NCBI RefSeq assembly: GCF_017654505.1
Contig: NC_054536.1
Coordinates: forward strand, 29,897,970-29,961,969
Length of the DNA stretch: 64,000 nucleotides
From: Polyodon spathula
Taxonomy: Eukaryota > Chordata > Actinopteri > Acipenseriformes > Polyodontidae
Direction of reading: 5' to 3'
The notes beneath the pieces were generated by a model. That model was not told where the DNA came from, searched no databases, and was given only the letters and a program-made list of their open reading frames with translations. Every line of letters starts with the position of its first letter. Within the stretch, counting starts at the first letter, position 1. The position numbers and the translations under genes were made by a program. Positions 47,976 through 59,688 of this stretch are shown piece by piece.

Positions 47976-48165
47976 ATTATAATAATAGTAATAATAATCT
48001 ATTTTCATATAGCACCTTTCATAGTGGATCACCATCACTAAGCGCTTTACAAGATATGAGACTAGAGTGTGTGAACTATGCAACAGTAGTTGAGCTGGGA
48101 TTTGAATTCGGTACCTTCTGGTTACAACCCTGTTTCATTAACCACTGGACTACACAGCCTTCTAT
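47976..48165 (-). mobile_element. tRNA-derived SINE, second subfamily with a different tail
   Basis: On the minus strand the head (GGCTGTGTAGTCCAGTGGTT with box B ATTCAAATCCC) is the same as in the 34642 and 63669 copies. The MIR-like core is missing. The tail reads AAAGCGCTTAGTGATGG.. ..GGTGCTATATGAAAAT with an ATTATTATTACTATT run, unlike the TTTGGATAAAG tail of the other copies. Confidence 0.75.
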
Positions 48166-48216
48166 ATGGCAGTAATGTAATGTACTACCAGGCAAGCTTC
48201 AAGTCTGGTGCTTTCA

Positions 48217-49270
48217 GTTTGGTCTCCTTCCAAGGTTGCTGTGGCTGCTTATTGTGTATGAGGTTTCCCTGTCAACAGCAGAAAAACTGGAAACCTTGAT
48301 TAGTTCACACATTAAGAAATGGCCAGTCTTGTATCTGACTGAGAAATTCAAGTGCGTTAAGGTTCAGCTGGAAATGACATTGATGGAATTGCGTGCCAAG
48401 TGCGTAAGGGAGACAGCACCCGTAATGAGAACTGAGAGAAAGTGGGCAACAAAAGACGTAAGGAAGGTGCAAAGGCTGCCCTTTGAGGCAAGTACAACAG
48501 GGCTCCAGCTGAAAGAAAATTTTGCAATTACTGAAGCGCAAAAGCAGGAGCAGAAAATGAGGCATGTCAAGGCAGTGTCCCAAGCTAAGCTGTGACAATG
48601 AAGGAGATGGGAGGAATGTGAAACAGCATAAGATTGGCTGGCGAAACCTGTGGACAATAGAACAGAGGTCCACATATGATGTTTTTCCATCATCGCAGAA
48701 CCTGAATGTGTGGGTAGGGGTGAACCCTGCACATCCACTGTGTTCAGCCAGCTACACTGAAGCACATTCTTACATGACCTAAGGAGCCATCAATGCCATG
48801 AGACGATTCCATGGATTCGGCACACACTCCATGACCCGACTTCAGAGATACTGGATTCAGTTGACAGGAGTGGAACATATAAGGCTCTGTCTGAGGAGGT
48901 AGCAAGTCTGGTTGGGGACCTCAAAAGAAAGGTGACTGATGAAGTTATCAATGAAAAGGAATGGATGGCTATGGCAAGTGATGGAGGAAGTTAAAAACAA
49001 TAGAGGAATTGATGACTAAATAAGCTGGGCTGGGGTGCTGGGACGCCAGCATCACTGTCGAGCCTTCCTGAGGTGATGTGGGCTAGGTCGACGAAACAAC
49101 GAAGACAGGAGGTGCCCACCTTATGATCCCTGTGAAGTGTCCCACCCAGCCCATTTAAGACGGTTGCCATGCTGAGGCGCTAGGGAGGCTGCACTTGGGT
49201 TGATCCCTGTAGCAACTATCGCTGCCATTGTATGAGCTGATGCGCAAATGGAGACCGCAAATAGGCTGGT
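48217..49270 (+). mobile_element. non-LTR retrotransposon C-terminal fragment (second LINE lineage)
   Basis: The plus strand reads LLIVYEVSLSTAEKLETLIS and HIKKWPVL, then LTEKFKCVKVQLEMTLMELR and QRLPFEASTTGLQLKE (48236-48595). After a frameshift it reads QHKIGWRNLWTIEQ, STYDVFPSSQNLNVWVG and HPLCSASYTEAHSY (to 48782). This matches, from memory, the C-terminal region of a LINE group common in fish and marine invertebrates, which carries a SSHIKKWLGLP block and a CPLC finger. The 3'UTR-like part includes GCTGGGGTGCTGGGACGCCA and GACGAAACAACGAAGA. A GLP block is deleted and frames are broken, so it is inactive. The clade name is not certain. Confidence 0.65.
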
Positions 49271-50931
49271 CCCTGGATCCAGCATTTCACCAGCCATTAA
49301 CACTGGGCCAATAGGAAATCCACGTTACCTGGCAGGGGAAAAGCACTGAAGGCTCATATTTTACAACAAAGCTACATCTTAGTTGGTCCCCACCACTATC
49401 TAATTTTATTGCAGCACACAGATAATAGCTAAGAAACGAAAGAGCAGAAAAATGCAGGGAATAACCCTGTAATAATAATGTGGAATAAACATATTTATGT
49501 GGACACATGGATTTAAAAAAAAAATCCAACACATTTGTTTACTTTACTTCGGGATAAGCCACCGTTGGATTTTATTACAACATTTATTAGCCTTCGGGAA
49601 TCCCCCTAGATTGTCTCAAAAAGCCTATATGTGGTTATTCTAGGATTACCCCATAAATATAAAAAAATCAGTAGAGATTTTTTTGTTTTGAATTCCTGGA
49701 GGGGTATAGGCTCATCAGATCAACCCCTTAGTTCTGCTGTGAAACTGAAAACACAAAGCGATTTCTAGATGAAAGTAGAATACTTTAGGCTCTGGCTTAG
49801 GGAGTTGGGACTTTTTGGGAATTTTGTATGAATCCTGCCCTATTGTTTTACATATCTTGCAAACTACATTTTATTACAGAGCTCTACATACTTGTGCAGC
49901 ACTTGTGGCTTGGGAGTTCTTTCTCTGTACAGATGTGTGCGCCAGGAGGTATTTCTTTATAATCCCAGGGCTGAATCACTTCATGCAAACATTCTACTGG
50001 GGGGGAAAAAAAGATAAGTGTCAACACAACACCAACAATTAACAACTTCTAACCCAAATAATATTGGACCACTAGCTTTTTAAATAGTTTTCTGCCGTAT
50101 ACCTAGCAATAACCATCAAATAACATCAATCGCAATTTCTTGTTGGCACTGGCTTTATCTGCACTAGCTACATTTTAGGGATGCAATGGTTAAGATTTCC
50201 CCAAACCAAAACCGAGATTATCATAATTCCAAACCGAACGATACAGACAAAATATAAAATCGAACTGAAACCCAAAAGGGGCAGTTTTGTACAATGGAAA
50301 GACATTGGCAGTTTCAGTACTAAATCAGCAGGATTTTCGGGAGCTCATCACACTTTTCTAAATGTAGACAGTTCACATTAACATCCCTTAATACTTCTAA
50401 TATGTAGTCTAGGGCTGTTTTCTTTTCAGGTTTGTTAATGAAAGGTGCTGGTGCTACTAGTAGCAGGCATACGCAAACACTCAGCTTGCGTCCCTTAACT
50501 TAAACCTTTGTTAAAAAAAAAACTCTCTCCCTTCTCGTCAGCTTTCTCCACACGCTAATAAATAAAATAAATATTGTGTTTGTTTGTTTGGCAACCTGCT
50601 ACTGTATACAGTATGCCTAACAGAAGCACCATCTTTACAATTTCACACAAAGCTTACAGCTGGTCCAAAAGATTATATTAAAACCAACAGAAACTTGTCA
50701 TGAATAAAAATGACATGTTTTGTTTAGAGAAGGTATCCAACATACTGAACATGCGACTCACAAGACGAAGGTACAGCAGTTGATATAAATATATGCCTTG
50801 AGTTTTTTTTAATCAATTTCACAAACCCACCGTTTTGAATGATTTTGTTTAAATTACAAAATTTCATTAGTTTGCTTGCATGGCTTTGATCAGGGAAGCA
50901 GCTGGTCTGTTTTGATTATAATCATCTTCAC
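49271..50931. other. non-coding, no gene seen
   Basis: A segment at 50176-50290 (GGGATGCAATGGTTAAGA, CCAAACCGAACG) resembles ends of fish MITEs but has no identified partner. The rest is AT-rich with nothing recognised. Confidence 0.4.
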
Positions 50932-51129
50932 CAGGGCTCTCCAACCCTTGTCCTGCACAGCCCCAAATACAAAGATTTTATAGGCGTTTAGGTCATCAAT
51001 GGCTAAAGATCTGGAACACCTGTTAATCTTGTCTCAAGTCAATAACTGGTGCAATTAAGTAACTGAGAGCTCGGCTAAAACGAAACCCAGAAGACATTAG
51101 CTCTCCATGACCAGGGTTGGAAACCCCTG
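50932..51129. mobile_element. hAT-like MITE (198 bp)
   Basis: The left end CAGGGCTCTCCAACCC and the inverted right end CAGGGGTTTCCAACCC form a 16-bp terminal inverted repeat with two mismatches. Flanking 8-mers ATCTTCAC and ATCTACAG match at 6 of 8, in line with an aged 8-bp hAT target duplication. No coding content. Confidence 0.7.
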
Positions 51130-51899
51130 ATCTACAGAATCAATCAATCTATCTATCTATCTATCAGGGATGGGAATTTTACATGTTTAACTTCAAAGAA
51201 GTGGTTAAACATTGAATATTATGCTAGGAGATAGAATCGGTCACGTGACATTTCACCAAATGCACATTTTTTATATATTAACTTTAGTAATTTATCATAT
51301 ACAGCAGTCTGTCGCATATCCAACTGCTATGCTGCCACAGGAAGGGTGGATATTATACAAAGGAATAGGCTTGCCAATTGCCTGTAAGTAACTTTTCTAA
51401 TTGGTGCAACAGAAAGATTGACACTAGGGCGGGTTTTATTCTCCGTCGATCTGGCGCTTCACTGGAATGCATTGTACTGCATCGTATGCAACACTAAGAT
51501 GTTTTGTTTAGTGGTTATTAGATAGTGCACTGTTTAGTTTTTTTTTTTTTTTTTTTTAAATTGATGAAGCAACGTTTAATACTTTTCTTTTAAATTTGAC
51601 TTAATACAATGAATTTGTAAAAGCCAATGCAGCTGGAACTATTTTTCAAGTGTTTTGGAAAGAAATGTTCAGTAAAGCAAAGGCCTGTTCTTGAACTTGT
51701 CTGGGTACTTGATAAGCAAAAATTAAATAGGTTAATACAAATGTGATGTGGGATTTACAACTTGAATTTATACTGTGTTAATTACTTGAAAAATGAAAAA
51801 CACTGTAAAATGATTAATGGAATAAAATGTTGGAAACAAGGGTTATTTTGAAACTAAACCTGTGTATCTCTTTATTTACCAGTGTTGAGCATGTAGGAA
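51130..51899. other. non-coding, no gene seen
   Basis: It has a short ATCT tetranucleotide run (51144-51163) and a poly-T block (51539-51557). No gene or transposon recognised. Confidence 0.45.
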
Positions 51900-52005
51900 A
51901 AGTAATGTAAACCCAAAAAGGTGTTTTCCTAAAATTTACGTCTCAAAAATGGGGGAGTGACTTTTGCGCTGGTGTGACCTATAAAACTTTTTTACTGTAC
52001 TTTGT
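51900..52005. mobile_element. fragment of the GACTTATAC-type MITE
   Basis: GTCTCAAAAATGGGGGAGTG, GCTGGTGTGACCTATAAA and TTTTTTACTGTA parallel the words of the element at 31360-31536. Only part of the unit is present. Confidence 0.45.
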
Positions 52006-52028
52006 GTAATTAAAGAAAAAAATGCAAG

Positions 52029-52168
52029 CATTTTATAAGCGAAAAAACACAGTCCACGGTGTGCAGTAAGACAACTGAGCTTTCTATCGTGCTTCAATGC
52101 ACCCAGGGCTTGAGGTAAGAAATCTTACTGCACATCCTGGAGTGGTTTATTTCTTACTTAAAACATAG
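52029..52168. mobile_element. palindromic MITE, copy 2
   Basis: The left arm (TTTTATAAGCGAAAAAACAC, GTCCACGGTGTGCAGTAAGA) pairs with the right arm read in reverse (TAAGAAATAAACCACTCCAGG, ATGTGCAGTAAGA). The arms match those of copy 1 at 43251-43410, but the central part differs. Confidence 0.65.
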
Positions 52169-54466
52169 ATATACAGAAGTCATCGCACATTCATAAATAC
52201 CAGCCAAGTTTTTAAAAGGGAGAGGCACCTGTTTTTTTTTTTTAGCACAATTGTAATCATTTTAGCCGCAGTCTGGAGCCCTGCATTTTAAGCAACATCT
52301 GGGAGTAATTGTGTTGACTTATCAAACAATGTGTCAACTCCAGTTTATCACATTACATACCATATTAAATATGATACGACAAAGTGGATTCCAATTAGAC
52401 GTTGCTGAAACAATAAATTAAGATGGAAAAGAAAGCAAGCTATAAGGATTATATTAAGAACATATTTTAATTTATTGAAGCAAATTCTTCTAAAATAGCT
52501 ATTTTTATAATAGCTACCAATTTCCAGCTCCAATTTAGATTTAAGGAGGAGAGTATTGTGTTTCCATTCCTTTGTGCACCAGATTTATTTTTTCTTTTTC
52601 TGTCCGTAGCAATTTTGCACAGGATTAAGTTACTTAGAGGTCCGAAGAAATGTAGTCATAATAAAAGCAAGCATTTTAAAGTTAAAAATGTTTTACACTT
52701 CGTTAGTTTTGGGGGGTTTTTTTAACAATATTGACAGCTTTACATTTTTTACAATATTGATATCATAGTTAACATAAAAAGGTACAAATTTTCATACTGT
52801 GAATAGCTTTTTGCTGGCTAAATTATCCAAGTACTCTAGGAAATATACATCTGTGGGCCACTGAGAGTAAATATATTAATATAAATAAATTCCATTCTTT
52901 ACATCTGTATTGGCTATTGTGTTTCATGCACTTCTCCAGCATTTTACTTCTGACAAATATTCACTGTTTTACTGCTGTGAAGGAATAAACCTGAGAGTCA
53001 CTGAAAATAATAAATGCTGCAAGGTTTTAAACAAACAAACAAACACATTAGTTCTAATAGAATTAACAAAACAACAAAAAAAGTTATTTCAGGAACACAC
53101 AAACAGTTCTGGCACATCTTGGATCAATGGTAAAATATTTAGTTTGCTCCCTCAGTTGTCCCTCGTTCTAGTAGAATTACAAACATGTTCACAATCCGTT
53201 AACATTAAACCCCACACAAAAGGAATACAGTAATTCATTTTATATGATAGCATAACATGTACATATGTGTAAAGTAATAACTTCTCATGTACTTAATACA
53301 TCTCCAATAGCTCACCATATTAAACATGACAAACTGAAGCTGCTGTAAACTACACAGTTACTAAGCTATATATTTAGCATGTACAATTAAAAAAAAAAAA
53401 AAAAAATTTAAAATGCAGTGTCCAGTTCAGCATTTGTACAGTGAAATCTTGTCAGTTTGTCATTCCACAACGCCAAAGTCTAGTCGCCATCTTCTGTATT
53501 GGAACAATTATAAGCCCACCTAAACTTGGCTTTACAATCATCAGTTGTTTTTGTGTGCAAGACCCCAGTATGTTTTCGATTTTTGGTAGGGACAAACATC
53601 TTGCAGTTCTGTGCAAATAAAACCTTTGCAGACTTTTTCAGCAGACTGTAGACTAGTACATCAACTGGCTTGAAATAACTCAAAATGCTATGTGGCTTTC
53701 CAGCAGCCATAACACGGGCAACAGCACTTGGTGGGCTAGTTGCTGTTGATTTAAGTAATTTTATTTTCCGCTGGGTTAGCTAATTTAAATTTATCTACAT
53801 CACTCTTTCAGTATTTTCTTCTTTCATTTACATTATGATCTATAAAACTTGCTTTTCCTTTTAAATGACTGTTTATTAATATAGGTTTTAAATTGCTGCA
53901 ACAGTATTCTACCTGCTGTATGTCTGTCAAAGCACAGCAATAAGAAACAGAAAGGAGGGTGTATTTTTGAATGGTTTACACAAATTAGACAGTTATTGGT
54001 GGTGACATGAATCAGTCATTCTCGAGTGCACCAGTAGAAGCCTCTGGTGGTTGCACAGAAAGTATTCACTTGCTTTCTGTACGACCATTAAAGCACCAGA
54101 GGTCGTAATTCTTTTTCCAGGGCCGTAAAAAAATAAAACCTACAAATATTTGGGTGGGTGTAAATGGCAGTTTTTCAGGTCTGGAATTATGTCAATACGC
54201 CCCCTTATCTGGAGCACTGTACTACAGAGCATCCCTTTAGGACATTAAAGACAAATTTCAATGGTTTTAACAAAGCGGTTGTTTCTTAGAAGCAGAAGTA
54301 TGTCCCACAATCATGTTCCAATTTCACTGCTGTATATGCTTCAATTGCTTACCCCTCAGATCAGTTTACAGGTCTTGTACATCATCCAGTTTACTGATAA
54401 GGGAAACTGCCATAACAGCATCGGCAGGGATAAAATGTATTACACCATGGCCTGTTTTCAGCATTA
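52169..54466. other. non-coding, one short open frame noted
   Basis: It has a poly-A block at 53389-53406. A minus-strand open frame (53710-53480) starts MAAGKPHSILSYFKPVDVLV and is Lys-rich. ILSYF loosely resembles a PCNA-binding or BED-finger transposase start, but I cannot assign it. No splice context supports an exon. Confidence 0.35.
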
Positions 54467-54854
54467 AGGCCCTTATACACCAGACGCAACACGGTTTTTA
54501 CTGGGGCGACATGACAAATTCACTGCGAAAACACAGTGCAGACCAGAAACGATCACATTAACGACACGACAGCTGTAAATTTGCCAGATCTTTCAGAAGG
54601 TATTAATACTAACAAACGCAATAGAAAATTGCTTATTATTATAGGTCAGGGAAATTAGGTACTACAGGTATGATCTTTACCTCCATTTTCAGTGAAAGTG
54701 TGTGACGGGGTGCCGTGCCCCCCCCCCATCCCCCATCGCTCGCGTTGGAATTTGTGTCGCCTTTGGTGTGAAGAGCGCTATTGAAAAGCAGAGGTTTTAT
54801 TGATTCTAGTGTTGCTTTGTCATGTCGCACATCGTGTCTGGTGTGTAAGAACCT
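54467..54854. mobile_element. PIF/Harbinger-like MITE (TTA target duplication)
   Basis: The ends AGGCCCTTATACACCAGACG and, inverted, AGGTTCTTACACACCAGACA form an imperfect terminal inverted repeat of about 28 bp. TTA flanks both sides (54464-54466 and 54855-54857), the typical 3-bp PIF/Harbinger target. At 388 bp with no transposase frame, it is non-autonomous. A poly-C block lies inside (54717-54727). Confidence 0.65.
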
Positions 54855-55745
54855 TTAGAACGGCAGATATATAAATATATGGAAAGCTCTACTAGGAGTA
54901 TACGAGTGACAAACAAAACCCTGCTTGTAATTTACGAGACAGCACAGTGGTACCTTGTGAAATGTTTCAAACCATGTACTTTAAAACCAACAAGCTTTTT
55001 CAACAAGACAACATGTATATATTTTTTGCCATCAACTGTGCTCGTGAACGTCAAAAAACTCCTTTGACAAATATTTGTTAAATTAAAATGACTCGCTTAT
55101 TAACAGTGTTTCTTATTATCCACTAATTCCCCAGTGAAGTTTTGTGTGCTTCATCTACAGTATTTGATTTTGGAGCTACAGTAGGCAGAAAAGTATAACT
55201 CCAAAAAATGCATTGCAAGCAGGTAGTACAGTAGATTATTCTGAATTTTAAAATACAAACTAAAGCATTCTGTGCAGTAATAGGACCCAGGAGCCCCATG
55301 TTTAATACTGAAACACTTTTAACCACTGTTTTAGCATTTTTTTTTTTTAAATCCCCCCCCCCCCTCCCCCCCCTCCCAGTGTTTGCAGTACTGTAAGATT
55401 GTGCAGGCTCAGTCTTTATCTCTGTCAAGAAGTGATTATGCCACCTTAACCCTGCGAGAATACTGTAATTGGAACCTCTCCACTTCAAACTGGAATTAAA
55501 TTCTAGATTTCAACTAAGTACCCATAACACACGTGCACAGGTCAAAGGGTCTAGCGGGGGTGTGGGAGACGGGATCTCAAAATTGTAGAGTTAAAAAATG
55601 TGTACCTTGAAGGACTTCCAGTGACTGCAAAGACGCAAGTGAAAGTAGCTCTTCCAAATCCATTAATTTTATTCTTATAAATCGTCTATTTAAAAGAAAA
55701 CATATACAAGTAGTACATATTTATAAAGGTTACTCTACCTTCAAG
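54855..55745. other. non-coding, poly-T/poly-C block
   Basis: A T10/C-rich block lies at 55336-55377. Open frames across it (55123-55488) have no domain. Confidence 0.4.
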
Positions 55746-56245
55746 ACTATGTCCAAACTGAAGTCAAAACTAACCCAGCCAGCCGAGGTATGTTCTGGAG
55801 ATCTCCCCTCGACTGCAGACACCACCTGACTCTGGTTCTGAACTGTGTGTGATCCTAGATGCGACTGGGAAACTGCAGGAGGACTTTGCCGAGACCAGGG
55901 GACCTATTAGCACACCAAGCCAAGTCTGACACACCGACAAAGCGGGTGGGCGATGTGGAGACAATGCTCACTGATGTCAGTGGCAGGGTCTGTATGCAGT
56001 GGGCTGTCTGAGCAGAACTGAGATGATGCTTTGGGCAAAGGTAGACAACTTGGAGAAGCATTTGTGTAGACAGAATATGCATGCCATAGTCATTCAGGAA
56101 GGTATGGAAGGCACTACACCAATTAAATTCACGTCAGATTTTATTATGGAGATTTTTGGAAGGGACAAATTCAACACTCCCGTCTCTGAATCGATCCTGC
56201 ACATCGTTTTCAGGGTCTCAAGTAAGATGGGCCGCATATGGTGAG
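55746..56245 (+). pseudogene. L1/Tx1-like ORF1 fragment
   Basis: The 55999-56244 frame reads LWAKVDNLEKHLCRQNMHAI, then IQEGMEGTTPIKF and FGRDKFNTPVSESI. This resembles the coiled-coil to RRM region of L1-type ORF1 (pattern KVDDLENRSRRNNIR-I-GIPEG-EG). The upstream 55749-55998 sequence begins MSKLKSKLTQPAE in another frame with several stops and may be the N-terminus. It is much decayed. Confidence 0.5.
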
Positions 56246-56460
56246 ATAAAACCCCTTTTCTGCAGTTCTGGGGCAAAGTTTGGTTTACTACGCCCAGCTC
56301 ACAGATCGGATCTTGGATTACCCGGTGGATGCAAATGATTTCAACACCAAAGTCATCCTTCCTCGACTGGAAAAAGCTGCTACAGACTGATGGTGATAAT
56401 CCGACTGCCTATTGCACTGAACATAGGCTGCATGTTTTTGCTGGCTTACAAGGACATGCA
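56246..56460 (+). other. linker between LINE fragments, unexplained frame
   Basis: A frame beginning near 56270 reads VLGQSLVYYAQLTDRILDY and continues PVDANDFNTKVILPRLEKAA before a stop. I could not assign it to ORF1 or to any gene family. Confidence 0.25.
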
Positions 56461-56800
56461 CATTAGACAGTTAACCCATCTGATCCATCTCTCTGCCTTC
56501 CGCCACCTCCTCAAAACCCACCTGTTTAGACGGCACTTGAAGATCTCTTGATCTACACATCCTACTATGCACTGGACTTACCTGACCTAAGCAAAACGTT
56601 ACTGGATCCTCAGCTAATGCACCATCCTTACACTAGTGCATTACTAATGTCTTTCTAGATATAACTTGCTGTAATCCTTACTTGTTGCTGTAAACTATAC
56701 TATATTTAAATGTTAATCTTGCATTGTAATACTGTGCTGCCCTGTCACATCCGTAAGTCGCCTTTGAAAATGCAATCTGACAAAAAAATAATAATAATAC
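56461..56800 (+). mobile_element. L2-type LINE 3' end
   Basis: The C-terminal codons LSAFRHLLKTHLFRRHLKIS end at a TGA (56549-56551), like the RT C-termini of L2-group LINEs (FRR.LKTHLFR). A 3'UTR follows, ending GTAAGTCGCCTTTGAAAATG then CTGACAAAAAAATAATAATA. That tail matches the SINE tails at 34642 and 63900, so this LINE family is a candidate partner for their retrotransposition. Confidence 0.65.
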
Positions 56801-57082
56801 AAATCATGTGTTTTGCCAATACATATAGAATTTATGCCTTTGACGTACACAACGTACACAATTGCAGTTTATGTCCCCCCCCCCCTCTGATTTTGACAAA
56901 TAATAAAACGATAGCCCCCCCCCCCCCCCCCCGAATCCGAATGAACAAAAACTAGAACGAAAAATTTTTAAACGAAAACAACCAATTTTTAAATTGGGAT
57001 CGTGTTGTTGGCATCACCAGCGTTCTTAACTAGATGTCCCTGCCTCCCTGATTCTGCTTTCCTAACATCTGTGTCAACCCCT
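56801..57082. other. non-coding with poly-C blocks
   Basis: Poly-C runs at 56875-56885 and 56914-56932; nothing else recognised. Confidence 0.5.
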
Positions 57083-57522
57083 TGTGACAGGATAGCGCAA
57101 AGACCAAGTTGTAATTGGCAGGAAAGGAAAGAGACCCAGATAGAAAGCTGAAGTTTAAGAGCTGGTGCACACATTTATTAACATAACACAGGAACAAAGA
57201 AAAAAAGGCACAAGGGCCAAAACAACATTTTAAACAAAACAATCAAAACATAGACTGGGCATTATCCTTCACCACCACATTGATCAATAACACAAAAACA
57301 GCAGCACAAACACTCACCCCCAATCTGCTCTACCGGACAAAGGATTTCTCATTCCAATACCTAACTGGGGAATGGCCACATCTGTGATTGCTGGCAGGGA
57401 CAGATTTAACCCCATCGCTGCCATCCTTACATTCCCACACACATATACACACACTATTTACAGTATCAGAGCTTCTGACCTGCCACACACCCCTTCATAG
57501 ACAGGGCTCCTGCCCTGTCACA
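57083..57522 (-). mobile_element. solo LTR of an LTR retrotransposon (second family)
   Basis: On the minus strand it begins TGTGACAGGGCAGGAGCC (57522), carries TTAATAAATGTGTGCACC (polyadenylation signal, about 57185-57168) and ends GCGCTATCCTGTCACA (57083). No primer-binding site or polypurine tract abuts it, so it is read as a solo LTR. The flanking pentamers are not identical. Confidence 0.6.
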
Positions 57523-59568
57523 GTGCTGTATACACTTAAATTTGTGTCTGGTAATTTACACAGTAGCAAAATACATTTAGGGGGGAAAAAAACACTTACT
57601 CTGTAAGCATAACTCGCTTTACTGTAGCCATTTTGCACAGTGCAGTACACGTCGGGTGACGTCGCTGAAGAGCTTGATTATGGCAGATGAAACTGTTAGG
57701 GTGGATATGTGACAGGCGGACACACAAAGGATTACTGTACTTGGAATGAGTAGCTGCCGAATGGAAAACATAGAGGACGTCTGCAGCATGGTTAGAGTTG
57801 GCCAGCTGTTCCACCCTGTTTGAAAGGGGGGTGGAGTTACCTAGAATTGGGTGTTCCTTGTTGGTTTTCTCTCTTTCATCTACGTGGCATGCATTGCTAT
57901 TTTATTCATAGGTCCAGAGTTCCATATTTTTTAATTGCTTGTTTTTTGTTGCAATGTGAATGATTCATTATTTCAATCAAGTTAATTATTATCAAGTGCA
58001 TTCCTCCTCAACTTCTGCCTGTCATGGGTTGATGCAATTTAAAGTTCTTTCAGACTTTACTAATCTGAGATTTAATTGCCCAGAATATATCCGGATTGGA
58101 ACCAACCTGTGACAGATGCAAACAGGCTCCAGCTTCTCTGGCCTGCAGGCAAACAAGATTTACTGGCCATGTCCCAGTTTGGCTCCTTTTTTGTCTTCAG
58201 TGTTTGAGACCTCCCATATTCTTAAACTCCTCATTGCTTCCATCCCACACACTGCGATTTCTAGAGTGATACCTGATGATATACCCCTGTCTAAAACAGT
58301 CATTCAAATCAGACACCCTGGCTTTTGCAGCTTCATTAGCTGGACGTCTGGTCTTGTTTGGTTGGAAACAAGCTGCCCCACTCACATGTCCACAGGATCA
58401 GGGATCTTATGCAACTTCATAAATAAAATCAAGTATACTCTTTTATGGATGGTTTTGGTGAATGTATAAATATATTAATGATTTCAATGTATTCAGCATT
58501 TTTTTGAACACTGAAAAATAATTATTTTTTGTTTGTTTTGTTTTTTGCTTTTTTAAAGTGCACCTAAAAGCAGCGCATGAGCCAGCCTGACAGCCAAAAG
58601 CAAAAATATTTATCACTTGGCTACACTGTACAGTAAAACACGAGAAAGCAAGCATGCTTGAATACTCTTTAACACTTGATTATGTCACACAGATACAGTC
58701 GTCACTAAGGTCCCACAGCTTGGTGCATGAGAAGCCATGTCCTGGGGCCATAAATCTCCAAAGAGATGCAGAACCAGTGACGAAAATTATCCTGTTTACA
58801 GTTGCAAATTAATCTGAAAAGAAAAATCCTATGACAGCAGCGATCAATGGTCCACATTATCCCTTCCAACTCTCCTAGGTTAAAAAACAAACAAACCTGC
58901 AAGTCTTTGCTTTAACACTGCGTCTCAGACCAAATATGAAGAATGAATTGCAAGCCAAGAGAAAGGTGTAGAAGCCAGCAGGTCACTAGTGATATACTTA
59001 ATTAAGGCAGTTGCTCCGGCAGCCACTGACAGATACCCACGGGTCACTGGGACACTGCAAGCTCTTGAGTCTGTTAGGGAGAGAGCCGTCACTCAAGAAT
59101 AAACAGTAACACCATTGTCATCCGATTCTTATAGGGACTTAATGAAGGATGCATACCAGTACTTAATTGTCCACACATAACATCAATCCCAGAACATGAA
59201 AGTTTATTGTATTTTATTAGCAATAGTTCATTTTATTTAGCAGCCTTGCTAGGGTTGTCTGTAATAATGAGGTGACCGATTTAAAAATAAAATTTAAAAA
59301 ACACACACATTTACAATGCTCAGTTTATTAAAAATGTATAAATCATTGCACTGAAATAACATGAATGTGTTCTCTGTACACATAAATCTAAAATCTGTAC
59401 AGTAGGTCTATACAGTATAGTAGTAAAATCAAAAGAATATGTAGCACACTTTCTTTTTACTTTAGCTACCAGTAACACAAAATAAATCATGACATTACTA
59501 AACGCAAAAATAATAAAAAGATTATTAGGCTTCCAGGCCACAGGCTGGGAAGTCTATTGTTACTCCTG

Positions 59569-59599
<31 letters not shown>

Positions 59600-59688
59600 T
59601 CTTTGAAAACTCACCACATTCGGTAGGTTGGTAGATGCTTATGGGAAGATGGAAAATGCTAAAGAACTTATGTCGTAAGTCACATGGT
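57523..59688. other. non-coding, no gene seen
   Basis: It includes an (AAT)n run (59570-59600). Nothing is recognisable in the open frames at 58116-58469 and 58443-58655. Confidence 0.45.

Noticed and set aside
53480..53710. 76-codon minus-strand frame as an exon or PCNA-binding protein
   Set aside because: The ILSYF word is a weak match, lacks the key Gln, and there is no splice or homology support.
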